DNA of 64,000 nt from CAWHNT01 sp963830775 (GCA_963830775.1 CAWHNT010000032.1:1-64000), one strand, 5' to 3'; positions 40,740-51,810 are shown, counted from the first letter of the stretch. A program made the numbers and translations. The notes: generated by a model from the sequence alone, not told the origin.

Positions 40740-42239
40740 ATGTTCCAGACCTACTCGGATCTATTCACCCTGGCGCATCCGGAGGAATTCTTCATCGGTG
40801 GCAAGTGGGTCAAGCCGCAGGGCAACAGGCGGCTGGAAGTCGTGTATCCCGCGACCGAGAAGGTTATCGCTCGGCCGCCGGAGGCGTCAGTCGCGGATAT
40901 CAACGCGGCAGTGGCCGCAGCGCGTCTCGCATTCGACGAGGGTCCATGGGCCCGGATGAGCTACCACGAGCGCGGTACGAAATTGCTGCAGGCGGCCGAG
41001 ATCATGAAGCGGCGCGCGGCCGACTTCAGCAAGAGCTGGACGGCTGAAATGGGTTGCGCCGTGAGTCTCGCCGGTCCCGGCGGCTTCTCTCCTTATGGCA
41101 TCTTCGCGTACTACGGCAACATGGTGCTGAAGCGAACGTTCGAGGAAATCCGCCCGCAGAGTCGTAGCAAAGGCGTCGGTATCGTGGTCAAGGAACCTGT
41201 CGGCGTCGTCGCTGCGATCACGCCATGGAACGCGCCTGCTTCACTTTCATGCAAGATCATCGCGCCAGCGCTGGCGACTGGCTGCTCGGTCATCCTGAAA
41301 CCCGCGCCTGAAACGCCATCTCTTTGCATGGCAGATCGCGGAGTGCCTCGAAGAAGCCGGCTTGCCGCCGGGCATCTTCAACTTCGTGCCAGCGGGTCGG
41401 GAAGTGGGCGACAGTCTCGTGCGCCACCCCGGTGTCGACAAGGTCAGTCTCATCGGGTCCACTGCAGCAGGCCGACATATCGCGCAGGTCTGCGCAGCTC
41501 GTCTGGCGCGCGTCAGTCTCGAGTTGGGTGGCAAGTCACCTGCGATTGTGCTCGACGACATCGAGCCCGAGCAGGTCATACCAAAGCTGGTACCGCACTT
41601 CACGATGCTGGCCGGGCAGATGTGCGCTGCACTGACTCGCATCATCGTCCCGGAGAAGCGACATGACGACTACGCGGATGCAATCGCCGCGGCCCTGCAC
41701 AAACTCACGGTGGGTGATCCATTCGATCCGCAAACCTCGTATGGCCCGATCGCGATGAAGCGTCAATACGACAAGGTGATGAACTACCTGCAAAAGGGCA
41801 AGGACGAGGGCGCAGCGCTCGTCACCGGCGGCGGACGTGTCCGCGCGGTCTCGATGTGGGCTACTACGTGGACCCGACACTGTTCTCGGGTCGCAACGAC
41901 ATGGTCGTGGCGCGCGAGGAGATCTTCGGGCCCGTTGCCGTCCTGATCAAACACAAGGGCGAGGACGATGCCATTCGCATTGCCAACGACACCGAGTACG
42001 GACTGAACGGCGCGGTCTATACATCGGACGCCGAACGCGCCTATCGCGTATCGCGTCGCGTACGCGCGGGCAACGTGACACATAACGATTGGGTGAACGA
42101 CGTTACGTTTCCATTCGGCGGCTTCAAGAGCTCCGGCATCGGCCGTGACGGCGGACCGGAGGGTCTCGCCTCATACCAGGAAACCAAGGCTGTATTCATG
42201 GATGGCGCGCCCTCGTCTCTCGCGAATGCGGTTCCCTGA
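40740..42239 (+). CDS. Aldehyde dehydrogenase (frameshifted)
   Basis: About 500 residues. ITPWNAPASLSCKIIAPALA, LIGSTAAGRHIA, LELGGKSPAIVLDD, a nucleophile cysteine in AGQMCAALTR, and the C-terminus PFGGFKSSGIGRDGG. Indels near 41330 and 41845. The start could be ATG 40716 or 40740; the latter has GAGAG eight bases upstream. Second ALDH of the window, paired with a GMC oxidoreductase 12 bp downstream. Confidence 0.9.
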
Positions 42240-42251
42240 GCGACGTACCGC

Positions 42252-43864
42252 GTGGCCAACTTCGACTACATCATCGTTGGTGCCGGAACTGCCGGCTGTG
42301 TGCTCGCCAATCGACTGACGGAGAATCCCGACTGCCGTGTGCTACTGCTCGAGGCCGGCGGCTCGGCCTCCTCGCCTTATGTGCAGCTCGCTTTCGGCTT
42401 CGCGTACATGCTCAACAATCCGCGGCGCTATGACTGCGCTTCCAGATCGGCCCCGAAAGAGGTCTCGGCGGCAAGAGATGCCACCCGCGTGGCCGCATCA
42501 TCTGCGGATCGAGCTCGATCAATGCCATGCTTTACGTGCGAGGACTGAAGCGCGACTACGATGCGTGGGAGCAGGAAGGACTCAGCGGATGGGGCTGGGA
42601 TGGAGTCGAGCCGTATCTGCGCAAGATGGAAGATTTCATCGAACCGACCTCCCTTTCTCGCGGCCGCGGTGGCCCGATGAAGATCAGCCTCGTTCCCAAT
42701 TTCCATCCACTGAGCGCACTCATGCTGCGGGCTGCAGGCCAATCGCGCGTCGGATCATGCGAAGACTACAACGGCACGGAACCCTTGGGGATCGGTCGGG
42801 CACAGGTCTCGTATCGTGATGGGAGGCGCAGCGGGTCCGCAGCTGCATACCTGCAGCCTGTGCGAGGTCGAAGGAACCTTCGCGTGGAAACCAACGCGAC
42901 GGCACAGGCGGTGCTCTTCGATGGGCAGCGCGCCACGGGAGTGAGCTACACCCGAGATGGCGAAGTGCAAAAGGCAACGGCGGCAGAGATCATCCTCAGC
43001 GCCGGTGCGATCGGCACACCACACCTCATGGAACTCTCGGGCGTGGGACAGGCAGCTCGACTGCAGTCCCTCGGTATCACCCCGGTCATGGATCTCCCCG
43101 CGGTGGGAGAACAACTGCAGGATCACTATCTGGTCTTCGTCGTGCAGGGATTGCAAGGCGTGCGTAGCTTGGGTGCAGAACTGAGCGGCTGGCGAGCAAT
43201 CCTGAATGGTGCCAACTATCTGTTGTTCAAACGGGGCTATCTGAACGGCATACCGACGCAGGTCAACGGGCACGCGGACGTTCAGGTCGACGGCAAATCT
43301 GTAGGCGTGCAGTTCATGGGCATGCCATTGAGCTTTGCGTACGACGCGAAGCGCAAGACCGTCGTTCGGCACGCTGGTCCGGCGATGATGCTGGGTGTCA
43401 ATGTCTGTCGCCCCAATAGCCGCGGGAGCGTACACGCCACGAGCGCTCAGGTAACAGACAAGCCGCAGATTGTCTGCAACTTCATGACGGATCCGCAAGA
43501 CGTGAAAGCGACTGTCGCCGGTCTGCGAATGTGCCGGGAAATTCTTGCTCAGCCGGCGCTCGACGACATTCGTGCCGCAGAGACCGCGCCCGGCGCCAAG
43601 CTGCAAACAGATGAGGCGCTCGAAGGTTACGCTCGCGCTGCCGGAGCTTCTGCATACCATCCTGTGGGCACGTGTCGCATGGGCTCTGGACCGGCGACCA
43701 GCGTCGTCGATGCGTCCCTGCGCGTCCACGGCCTAGAGAAGCTGCGCATTGTCGATGCTTCGGTAATGCCTCGCATCGTTTCCGCGAACACACATGCCGC
43801 CACGGTGATGCTCGCGGAAAAGGCTGCGGACATCATCCGAAAGCGACAGCCTGCAGGATCCTGA
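42252..43864 (+). CDS. GMC-family FAD oxidoreductase (choline dehydrogenase-like, frameshifted)
   Basis: About 537 residues. FAD fold FDYIIVGAGTAGCVLANRL and VLLLEAGG; GMC signature GSSSINAMLYVRG; signature 2 GAIGTPHLMELSGVG; catalytic His region AYHPVGTCRMG and N in RIVSANTHAATVMLAEKAA. An indel near 42440 separates the first 60 residues from FQIGPERGLGG onward. Oxidises a primary or secondary alcohol. GTG start at 42252. Coupled to the ALDH, giving an alcohol-to-acid pair. Confidence 0.9.
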
Positions 43865-43925
43865 GCGAACCTGCTCCTGCAGGCCCGTCATCCCGCCAGA
43901 CAACCCCGCTCGGTTGCAATTCGCT

Positions 43926-43943
43926 AACGAAGTAATATAAGTT
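43926..43943. promoter_or_regulatory. Palindromic operator, copy 8
   Basis: AACGAA-GTAATA-TAAGTT, 44 nt upstream of the P450 that leads the 2-oxoacid dehydrogenase genes. Confidence 0.55.
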
Positions 43944-43987
43944 ACTGACAGGCCTGAGGCGGGCTCGACACCGGGGACGTGTGCGCA

Positions 43988-45211
43988 ATGGACAACCGAC
44001 CGACGGTCGACTTCGACCAGCATGGCGCCGACTATGCAGCCAATTCGCGCGAACAACTGGCCAATCTGCGCGCGCAATGCCCCGTCGCTTGGACCGAGGC
44101 TCATGGCGGGTTCTGGATCATTACGAAGCACGAAGACATCCTGCACATCGAGCGCCATCACGAGATCTTCTCCTGTGACAACGACCTCGAAGGTACGCGC
44201 CGCGGCGGCAAGGGAATCCGGATCCCGTCCAGTCTGATTCGCTTCAGCCTCAACGAAAGCGACCCGCCTGAGCACACTGCCCTGCGCAAATTAGAAGCGC
44301 CCTTCGTCTCCGTTCAGGCTTTGCAGCGCTGGCTGCAACTCGCACGCGAACTCGTAGACGATCAGATCGACTCCGTCATCGAGAAGGGAGAAGCCGATCT
44401 TGTTCATGACGTGACGATTCCGGTTCCGTACAGGAACGCTGCGCCTCGTGGGCGTACCCACGGATCAGTGGCGCGATTTCATGGCAACGTCCCTCACTTC
44501 GTATCTGCCGCCGAATCACCCAGACTTCCCCAATGCAGAACGCGCGCGAATCGGGCAGCGTCTGGAAACACTGATGGCGCAGCGCAAGACCGAACCTCGT
44601 GACGATGTCATCAGCGCGCTGGTTCACGCGGAAGTCAACGGGCAGCCGCTGCCGTACGAAACGGCGAAAGGCATGCTGCAATCACTCCTCTTCGGCGGCT
44701 TCGATACCACGGCGGCGACGTCCGCAATGCGCTGTACTGGTTGCAGGATCACCCGGAACTGCATCAGCGGCTCATCGAGGACGACAAGTATCTGGAAAAG
44801 GTGTCGATGAGTTTCTACGGTACTTTCCGCCGGTCATGGGCGGATTGTCGCGCACGGTGACACAGGACACAGAACTGCGCGGTCGGCAATTGAAGAAGGG
44901 CGAGCGCGTTCTGCTGATGTTCAACTCGGCGAACTTCGACAGTGACCGGTTCGAGTGCCCCGAGGAGGTCCGACTGGATCGCGTCAACGCCCGACAGAAT
45001 CTCGCCTTCGGTGCGGGCCCCCATCGGTGTCTGGGTGCGGTGCTGGGTATGGGCGAAGTGGGAATCATCATTCGCGCGGTACTCAAGCGACTGCCCGACT
45101 ATCGCGTCGATCGTGACCGCGCAAGAACGAGTGCCGCGCATGGGCGGCGTGAACAGCTGGCTTGCAATGCCGATTCGCTTTACGCCGGCGCAGCGGCTGA
45201 AGCCTGCCTGA
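43988..45211 (+). CDS. Cytochrome P450 (frameshifted; paralogue of the 61.6-kb P450)
   Basis: About 407 residues when joined. AHGGFWIITKHEDILHIE, ESDPPEHTALRKLEAPF, I-helix FGGFDTTAATS with the normal acid-threonine pair, heme loop FGAGPHRCLGAVLGMGEV, tail VNSWLAMPIRFTP. Indels near 44430, 44730, 44810 and 45125. It is of a different subfamily from the CPxxAY P450s and clearly related to the intact gene at 61629. It leads a unit with E1alpha, E1beta and E2 genes. Confidence 0.88.
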
Positions 45212-45242
45212 GCCGATCGCACATCCGGCAGAAAGCACAATC

Positions 45243-46225
45243 ATGAAAGCAGAACTGAGCAAAGAGCAGTTGCGCGAGATGATGCTGCGCATGCAGCGCA
45301 TTCGCCACTTCGAGGACGCGGCACAGGAACTGCACAAGAACGGCGAGATTCGCGGCTCTCTGCATACCTCCCAGGGTCAGGAGGGCGAAATCGTCGGCGC
45401 ATGCTCTGCCCTCCGCATCGACGACTACATGGTAGGCAACCATCGTTCGCACGGGCATCCCATCGGCAAGGGCGCGAAGCTGCGCGGCTTGATGGCCGAG
45501 TTGCTGGCACGCAAGACAGGTGTATGCCGTGGCAAGGGCGGCTCGATGCACCTCGCCGACTTCAGTGTCGGCAGCCTCGGTGAGACAAGCATCGTCGGCT
45601 CAGGCATCCCGGTCGCTGCTGGTGCAGCACTGGGCGCGAAGCTACAAGGCCTTGATCGCGTAAGTCTGTGCTTCTTCGGCGATGGTGCAGCTCAGGAAGG
45701 CACGTTCCACGAGGGGATCAACATGGCTGCTGTTTGGAAGCTGCCGGTAATCTTCCTTTGCGAAAACAATGGCTACGCGGTCTCTACACCAATTCAGAAG
45801 GTCACGCTCGTGGCAAACATCGCCGATCGCGCGGTGGCCTATGGAATACCGGGCGCTATCGTCGACGGTCAGGACGTGCTCGCGGTCCATCAGGCAGTCG
45901 CGAGTGCCGGCAGCGCGCCCGCAGCGGCAACGGCTCGACACTGATAGAGGCAAAGACCTACCGCTATCTCGACCACGCTGCAAATCTCGGCCGCGACCTC
46001 GGATACCGAACGGACGCCGAGATCGCTGAGTGGCGCTCCAACAAGGACCCGATCACGTTATTCCGGAATCGATTGCTCAACGAGTTCGGCTTCTCCGGGA
46101 GTGAGTGCGATGCCTTGGAGCAGCAAGCTCGCGCCGAAGTTGCTGACGCCATCGCCTTCGGCAAAGACAGTCCGTATCCCGATGCGGCGGATGCGTTTAC
46201 AGACGTTTACGCCACGCCGACCTGA
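45243..46225 (+). CDS. 2-oxoacid/acetoin dehydrogenase E1 alpha subunit (one frameshift)
   Basis: About 327 residues. ThDP-binding motif from GDGAAQEGTFHEGINMA to ENNGYAVST; RGKGGSMHLAD and GSGIPVAAGAALGAK precede it. An indel near 45915 separates the C-terminal third (STLIEAKTYRYLDHAANLG). It decarboxylates a 2-oxo acid or cleaves acetoin with thiamine diphosphate. First of three consecutive complex genes. Confidence 0.88.
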
Positions 46226-46242
46226 CCACATCCATTACGACC

Positions 46243-47211
46243 ATGACAACAAGAACCTTCCTGCAGGCGATACGCGACGCGCAGTACGAAGAGATGCAGC
46301 GAGATCCCCGCGTCTTTGTCATGGGCGAAGACGTGGAGTGCAACATGTTCGGCACGACCACTGGGATCATCCCGAGCTTCGGCAAAGAGCGTGTGCGCGA
46401 TACGCCCATCAGTGAGGCGGGCATGACCGGTGTGGCCGCCGGCGCAGCCATGGTCGGTATGCGCCCCATCGTCGACTACACCATTGCGCCGTTTCTCTAC
46501 CCAGCGATGGATCAGATCATCAGCATCGTCGCCAAATCGCGCTTCCTTTATGGCGGCCAGGACCAAGGTGCCCCTCGTTCTGCGGGCGAACATGATCTAT
46601 GGCAACGGCAATGCAGCCCAGCATTCCGATCGGCCCTACAGCATGTTCATGCACATGCCAGGGCTCAGGATCATCGTTCCGTCGAATGCTTATGATATGA
46701 AGGGACTGCTGAAGACAGCCATTCGCGACGACGATCCCGTCATGAGCTTCGAGGATGTGTCACTGTGGTCCACGAAGTCCGAGATTCCCGACGAGGAGTA
46801 CCTGATCCCGTTGGCAGGGCCGACATCAAGCTCGCCGGCTCGGACTGCACGATCGTGGCGATCGGTGCCATGGTCAATCACGCGCTTGCTGCCGCTGCGG
46901 AACTCGCAAAGGAGAAGATCTCCGCCGAAATCGTCGATCCACGGACGCTCGCGCCGCTCGATACGGCGACCATCTTGGAGTCAGTAAAGAAAACCGGGCG
47001 ACTGGTTATCGTCGATTGTGGTTTCAGCCGGTGCAGCGCGGCCAGCGAGATCGCTGCGATTGTGGCAGAGCAGGGCTTCTGGGACCTGCGGTCGCCGATC
47101 GCTCGAGTGGCGACCGAAAACACGCATATCCCGTTCAGCGCGTCCATGGAAAAGCCGCTATACCCAAACAAGGAGAAAGTCATTGCCGCGGTCCGCGGGA
47201 CCTTGAACTGA
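46243..47211 (+). CDS. 2-oxoacid/acetoin dehydrogenase E1 beta subunit (frameshifted)
   Basis: About 322 residues. RVFVMGEDVECNMFGTTTGI, RVRDTPISEAGMTGVAAGAA, VPLVLRANMIYGNGNAAQHS and IVPSNAYDMKGLLKTAIRD. An extra G near 46561 and an indel near 46815 change frames; the C-terminal transketolase domain (GRLVIVDCGFSRCSAASEI) follows. It forms the alpha2beta2 E1 with the preceding gene. Confidence 0.88.
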
Positions 47212-47221
47212 AGGAGTCAGC

Positions 47222-48445
47222 ATGGCCGAAGTTCGCCTCCCGCAATTTGCATGGGAATGTCGGATGGGACGATCATCGCCTGGCACAAGGCGGTCGGCGA
47301 TCGGGTCACGAAAGGCGAAGTGCTCTGTGAGATCGAGGCGGCAAAGACGACCGTTGAGATGGAGTCCCCCGAGACAGGAGTGCTGCGCAAGATCCTCGTA
47401 GGTGTCGATGAAAACGTTCCCGTAGATACGGTGATTGCCAGCATCGAGATCGGAGGCGGGTTCCGCAGCCACTGCATCAAACGAAGCGCGGTCCAGCGCG
47501 CCTAACAATCAGCCCGCTTCGTCGAGTGTGCGCCTGCCGACGCAATCCGAGCCCAGCGTACAGGTGGAGCCGCTCGCACGACGCACAGCACGCGAACTAG
47601 GAGTCGACCTCGCGCTCGTCAAAGGAAGCGGCCCGGGCGGCCGAATACTGGCTGACGATGTTCGCGCCCATGCACAGCAGCAGACGCAGAAGCAGTCCGC
47701 AGCGCCCTCGCCGTCGACCACGCCGGCTCCCACAGTTTCCGCAACGTCGACTGTCGACGCCGGAGAGTTCACCGAAATCCCGCATACCATGACGCGCCGT
47801 ACCATCGCGCGCCGTCTTACGGCAATCGAAGCAACAGGTCCCGCACTTCTATCTCAAAGTATCCTGCGGGATCGATGCACTGCTCGAGCTTCGCAAACGC
47901 CTCAATGAGGGCGCCCCCGACAAGGCTTCCGTCAACCATCTCATCGTGCGCGCGGTCGCACTCACTCTTCGCGAAGTACCGGATGCCAACGTCTCCTGGG
48001 GCGAAAAGTCGACACGCCGATACCAACGGGTAGACGTTGCTGTGGCCGTTGCGACACCCCGCGGCCTGGTCACACCAATCGTGCGCGATGTGGTCAGCAA
48101 GTCCGTTCGCCAGATTGCCTCGGAAAATGAAAGACCTCGCAGCTCGAGCACGCGAAAGCAAGCTCAGGCCGGAGGAATATAACGGCGGCCATGTCTCGGT
48201 CTCGAACCTCGGAATGTTCGGGGTCGAAGAGTTCACGGCGATCATCAATACAACCCCAGGCCCTCATCTTCGCCGTCGGCGCAGGAAATCAGCAGCCGGT
48301 TGTGCGCGCTGGCAGGATCGAGGTGGCAACGCTCATGACCGTGACGGTTTCCGTCGATCACCGTGCAATCGATGGCGCGGTCGCTGCACAAGCCCTGTCG
48401 GCATTCAAGCGGCTGATCGAGAACCCTGCCGTCCTGGCGACTTGA
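47222..48445 (+). CDS. Dihydrolipoamide acyltransferase E2 (frameshifted)
   Basis: About 407 residues. Lipoyl domain with lysine in IEAAKTTVEMESPETG; E1/E3-binding domain PLARRTARELGVDLALV, then GSGPGGRILADDV; catalytic domain with SVSNLGMFGVEEFTAI and DHRAIDGA carrying the H-x-x-x-D-G motif. Indels near 47250, 47455, 47830, 48125 and 48265. No E3 (lipoamide dehydrogenase) follows, so the complex must borrow one. It closes the P450-led unit. Confidence 0.87.
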
Positions 48446-48511
48446 AAGCGCGCTTCAGCTAGATCCGATGACAACCGGTAACCAACGTCGCCGGCGAAGC
48501 ATGAAGAGAAC

Positions 48512-48529
48512 GTCCTCACTATACGCGTT
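48512..48529. promoter_or_regulatory. Degenerate palindromic operator, copy 10
   Basis: GTCCTC-ACTATA-CGCGTT keeps the spacing, the ACTATA centre of copy 4 and the terminal GTT but has two weak arm positions. It lies 50 nt before the deleted SDR gene. Confidence 0.35.
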
Positions 48530-48579
48530 GTGCAATCGATTCTTCGCACAGCGACTCATCCATCGCTCGAGGGGCATGC

Positions 48580-48853
48580 ATGCATCCGCTGACGGGCAAG
48601 ATCGTCATCGTGACAGGCGCATCTTCAGGGATCGGCCTGGCCACTGCCGAGCAACTGGCTGCATCAGGTGCCACGATCATCGTAGCAGCGCGTCGTCTCG
48701 AACGCCCATTCAGCAGGCATGGCGGCGGTGCCGCCGCTCGAGAGTGCCGACATCGCCGCCGCCGTTCTCTATGCGGTCAGCCAGCTCGAGCGGGGCAACG
48801 TCAACGAGATCCTCGTGCGTCCGACAGGTAACGCGCGCCGAGTGCCGCCTTAG
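48580..48853 (+). pseudogene. SDR with a large internal deletion
   Basis: The N-terminal 41 codons read GKIVIVTGASSGIGLATAEQ to IIVAARRLER. After about 48705 a different frame gives the SDR C-terminus ESADIAAAVLYAVSQ, then NVNEILVRPTGN, ending at 48853. About 150 residues including the catalytic Ser-Tyr-Lys set are gone. GAGGGG lies 5 nt before the ATG. The same gene's two ends remain, so this is an internal deletion (or assembly collapse), not a fusion. Confidence 0.75.
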
Positions 48854-49777
48854 CCGAGGCTCAGCGAGCGAAACCAGTTCATCGCCCTCGTGGCGAGCTC
48901 TGCACTGTTGTCTTCCATCATGAGCATGTGACCATTGCCGAAGATGCCGTGCTCCGGCAGCAGGTCGAGGTAACCGTCTGGCGCGCGGCCGCGATTGCAC
49001 GAGCCTGCGCGACATCTTCGAGGGACAGCGTCCGGGCTGTCGGCGGCAGATTGTCGCCCCACATGACGCGCACCGGTGTGGCGGGGAAGCGCGGGTCGTC
49101 CAGACCTGGGCATGTCAGCGCTGGTTCGATTGCAAGAATGGCGGCGACCTTGTCCGGTCGTGCGAGGGCAGCCTTCCAGCCGAGGTCACCGCCCTGCGAA
49201 TGCGTGACCAGAACAGGCGCCCAAGCTGATCGATCAAGTCGACCAAGGGCGGCAGACTTCTCGGATCACTCAGGCCTGGCTTGCCCGCCGCGAAGGCCGC
49301 GGGAACACCGAAATCGGGCGACAACTGCGCCGCATAATGGCGCAGAGCCTGCATCGGGAACCGGCCACCACCACGCGAAAAGCGTTCCGCGATATTGATA
49401 CCGCACGTGAACGCCGGACCGACCTCTTCCCTTACTGTCACGGAAGAGTTCAACCCGGCCAGATCAGGCGCAGATCCCGCGCCACGCCTGGTCGATTACG
49501 AGCGTATCGAAGCCACCCCGGACGAATAGCGTCTGCCACCCCTCTCGACCGTCAGGTGTAGTTTCCCAAGTCACACCACTGTGCATTCCGCCATGAACGA
49601 AGATGACGGGCAGAGAAAACGTGCACTTGGCGGTGCCATGCGCTGGACGTACATCGCACCGACGACTTGCGTGTCGACGCCGAACACCGAACTGTCGACT
49701 AGTCGGGTCGTACCGCCCACGTAAAAGCTCTGCAGCATACCGAGCGCGAGTGGATCCATATGATCGCGGCGCGCCAC
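48850..49777 (-). CDS. Alpha/beta hydrolase (frameshifted)
   Basis: About 308 residues. LPVIFVHGGMHSGVTW holds the oxyanion His-Gly; the nucleophile elbow is THSQGGDLGW; the acid region is VRVMWGDNLP; the C-terminal histidine is in HGIFGNGHMLMM. Indels near 49640, 49460, 49220 and 49000. The GTG start shares one base with the upstream TAG stop. An esterase or lactonase is possible. Last gene of the minus-strand unit starting at the acyl-CoA synthetase. Confidence 0.75.
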
Positions 49778-50901
49778 TATTCACTCACTGCTGCGGTCAA
49801 TGATTCCATGGCTTCCGCAAACTCCTCCCTGAAGTCCTGAACAACTGCTCGCGCGCTGCGGATCCGGTCGACGAGACCGACGCCCTGTCCTACGAAATAC
49901 GTAACAAGTTCTCGCGCCCTCGGATTGCCGGCATCCGCTGCCCGATCAACCGCCGCAAGTGGTTGGAAGCTGAGCATCGGCATCATGGGCATTGGCAGCA
50001 CTCCAGGACTCTCCGGCCCTTCCCATGCGTCGTGCCATGCCGAGCGCAGCTGCCGGCTCGGTTTTCCGGTACGCGCAGTCGAGCGGACCGTATCGCGCGA
50101 TGTTGCGGCAATCATTTTCTGTCGGAATGTCTCACTGGTTTCCGATTCCGTTGTCGCGAGCCATACCGAGCCTGTCCATGCGCCCTGCGCTCCCATCGCC
50201 ATGCAGGCCGCCATCTGCTGACCCATCATGATGCCGCCCGCAGCCAACACCGGCACCGCGCGAATCGGCCGAATCGCGCGGATCACTTCGGGAACGAGCA
50301 CCAGTGTGGAGACCTCGCCGCAATGACCTCCTGCTTCCCCGCCCTGCGCCACGATGATGTCGACGCCGGCATTGACCTGACGGATGGCATGCTCCTTTGC
50401 GCCGACTAGTGCCGCGACCGGAACGCCGTGTTTGCGCCCGCGCTCGATCATCGAACGAGGCGCGATACCCAACGCGTTCGCGATTAGCCGTACCGGATGG
50501 CGGAAAGCCACGTCCATCAAGGCTTCACCCACGTCGGGAAGAGTCGGCGGCCGACGCTTATTGATGACATCTTCGGGCGCGATCCTGACGTCGTGCCTCG
50601 CCAACAGCTCGATCACGAAATCTCGATGCCTGGCCGGAATCCTCTCGACCAGCTGGTCGAAGGTAACGCTGCTGTCAACCGACTGATGCTCGGGGATGAG
50701 GATGTCGATGCCGTACGGCTTGCCATCGACATGCGCGTCGATCCAGTCGAGCTCGATCTGCAGCGCTTCGGGGGTAAAGCTGCTTCCGCCCAGCACCCCG
50801 AATCCGCCGGCGCGACTCACGGCCGCGACGACGTCCCGGCAATGACTGAAAGCGAAGAGCGGAAAGTCCGCACCTGTCATGCGGCACAGCTCATTGTTCA
50901 T
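49777..50901 (-). CDS. Nitronate monooxygenase (2-nitropropane dioxygenase-like) family protein
   Basis: 374 residues, intact TIM-barrel FMN enzyme. FSHCRDVVAAVSRAGGFGVL at the start, VDIIVAQGGEAGGHCG with the FMN phosphate and catalytic His region, and VLAAGGIMMGQQMAACMAMG, then TGSVWLATTES. True nitronate activity is unproven; many members act as flavin oxygenases or as trans-acting enoyl reductase-like enzymes. It starts four bases after the upstream stop. Confidence 0.87.
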   Translation of the reverse strand: MNNELCRMTGADFPLFAFSHCRDVVAAVSRAGGFGVLGGSSFTPEALQIELDWIDAHVDGKPYGIDILIPEHQSVDSSVTFDQLVERIPARHRDFVIELLARHDVRIAPEDVINKRRPPTLPDVGEALMDVAFRHPVRLIANALGIAPRSMIERGRKHGVPVAALVGAKEHAIRQVNAGVDIIVAQGGEAGGHCGEVSTLVLVPEVIRAIRPIRAVPVLAAGGIMMGQQMAACMAMGAQGAWTGSVWLATTESETSETFRQKMIAATSRDTVRSTARTGKPSRQLRSAWHDAWEGPESPGVLPMPMMPMLSFQPLAAVDRAADAGNPRARELVTYFVGQGVGLVDRIRSARAVVQDFREEFAEAMESLTAAVSE

Positions 50902-50904
50902 TGC

Positions 50905-51810
50905 TCACGCTCTCCAGAGCGCAAGGGCGTCCAGCGCCTCGATATTCGATCCGTCTACTCGCAGCGGATTGACCTCCAGTGCGGCGAGATCATCGCCCAA
51001 GGCCAAGGCCGAATCGCCGATCGCGGCAATCACCCGGCCCAGTGCGTCGAGATCGACAGGAGGAGCGCCGCGATAGCCGTGGAGCAGTTTCGCAGCCTTG
51101 AGTCGCTCCAACATTTCGCGCGCCGCTTTGACAGATACAGGCAGGACTCTGAGGCTCGTATCTCGAAGCAGTTCGACCCAAACACCTCCTAAACCAACAG
51201 CCATCGCAAGGCCCCAGGCCGGATCACGCACGACACCAACGATCAGCTCGACGCCGCTCCTCCGCATCGGGGAGATAATCACTCCTTCGATGCGAGCTAC
51301 GGGCTTCGTAACGCGTACCTTGGCCATGATCTGCTCGAACGCACTCGCGACGGCTTCATCGCCGCGAAGGTCCAGCAGTACGCCACCCACTTCTGTCTTG
51401 TGCGCTATGTCCGGTGACGCGACCTTGAGAACAACCGCATCGCCTAACGCGCGCGCGAAAGCCACAGCCTCGCCCGCAGTCGTCGCGACCTGCTGCGGGA
51501 TCACCGGGATACCCCGGCTCGCGAGATAGGTGAGCGTCGCGCGTTCGTCCGTTGGTCTGGCGCCTCCGCTGGCTGCCGGCGCTTTGCGCTCTGGCGGCAG
51601 TTCGTCAACCTTTCGGCGAGACCAGCCATACAGATGGCTGATGGCACGCAGGGCATGGTCGAGTCCGCTCGTGACAGCCTGTAGCCCGTGCTGAATGATG
51701 ATGTCGCGCCCGTACGCTGTCGACGGCTTCAATACTTGCTGGATAACCATCCCGGGCTTTTTCGCTGCGGCAAACCCTGCTGCGATCTCGCGCAGTGCGC
51801 CTGCGGTCAT
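50905..51810 (-). CDS. NDP-forming acyl-CoA synthetase, ATP-grasp part
   Basis: 301 residues from the apparent ATG. GDAVVLKVASPDIAHKTEVG is the ATP-grasp signature; ISPMRRSGVELIVGVVRDPA follows, ending LEVNPLRVDGSNIEALDALA. Its N-terminus (KKPGMVIQQVLKPSTAYGRD) is the end of a succinyl-CoA ligase-like domain that starts in the upstream gene. Read upstream of the ATG, the same frame gives EIPGSAEAASP, suggesting one continuous gene broken by one missing base near 51843. Confidence 0.85.
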   Translation of the reverse strand: MTAGALREIAAGFAAAKKPGMVIQQVLKPSTAYGRDIIIQHGLQAVTSGLDHALRAISHLYGWSRRKVDELPPERKAPAASGGARPTDERATLTYLASRGIPVIPQQVATTAGEAVAFARALGDAVVLKVASPDIAHKTEVGGVLLDLRGDEAVASAFEQIMAKVRVTKPVARIEGVIISPMRRSGVELIVGVVRDPAWGLAMAVGLGGVWVELLRDTSLRVLPVSVKAAREMLERLKAAKLLHGYRGAPPVDLDALGRVIAAIGDSALALGDDLAALEVNPLRVDGSNIEALDALALWRA

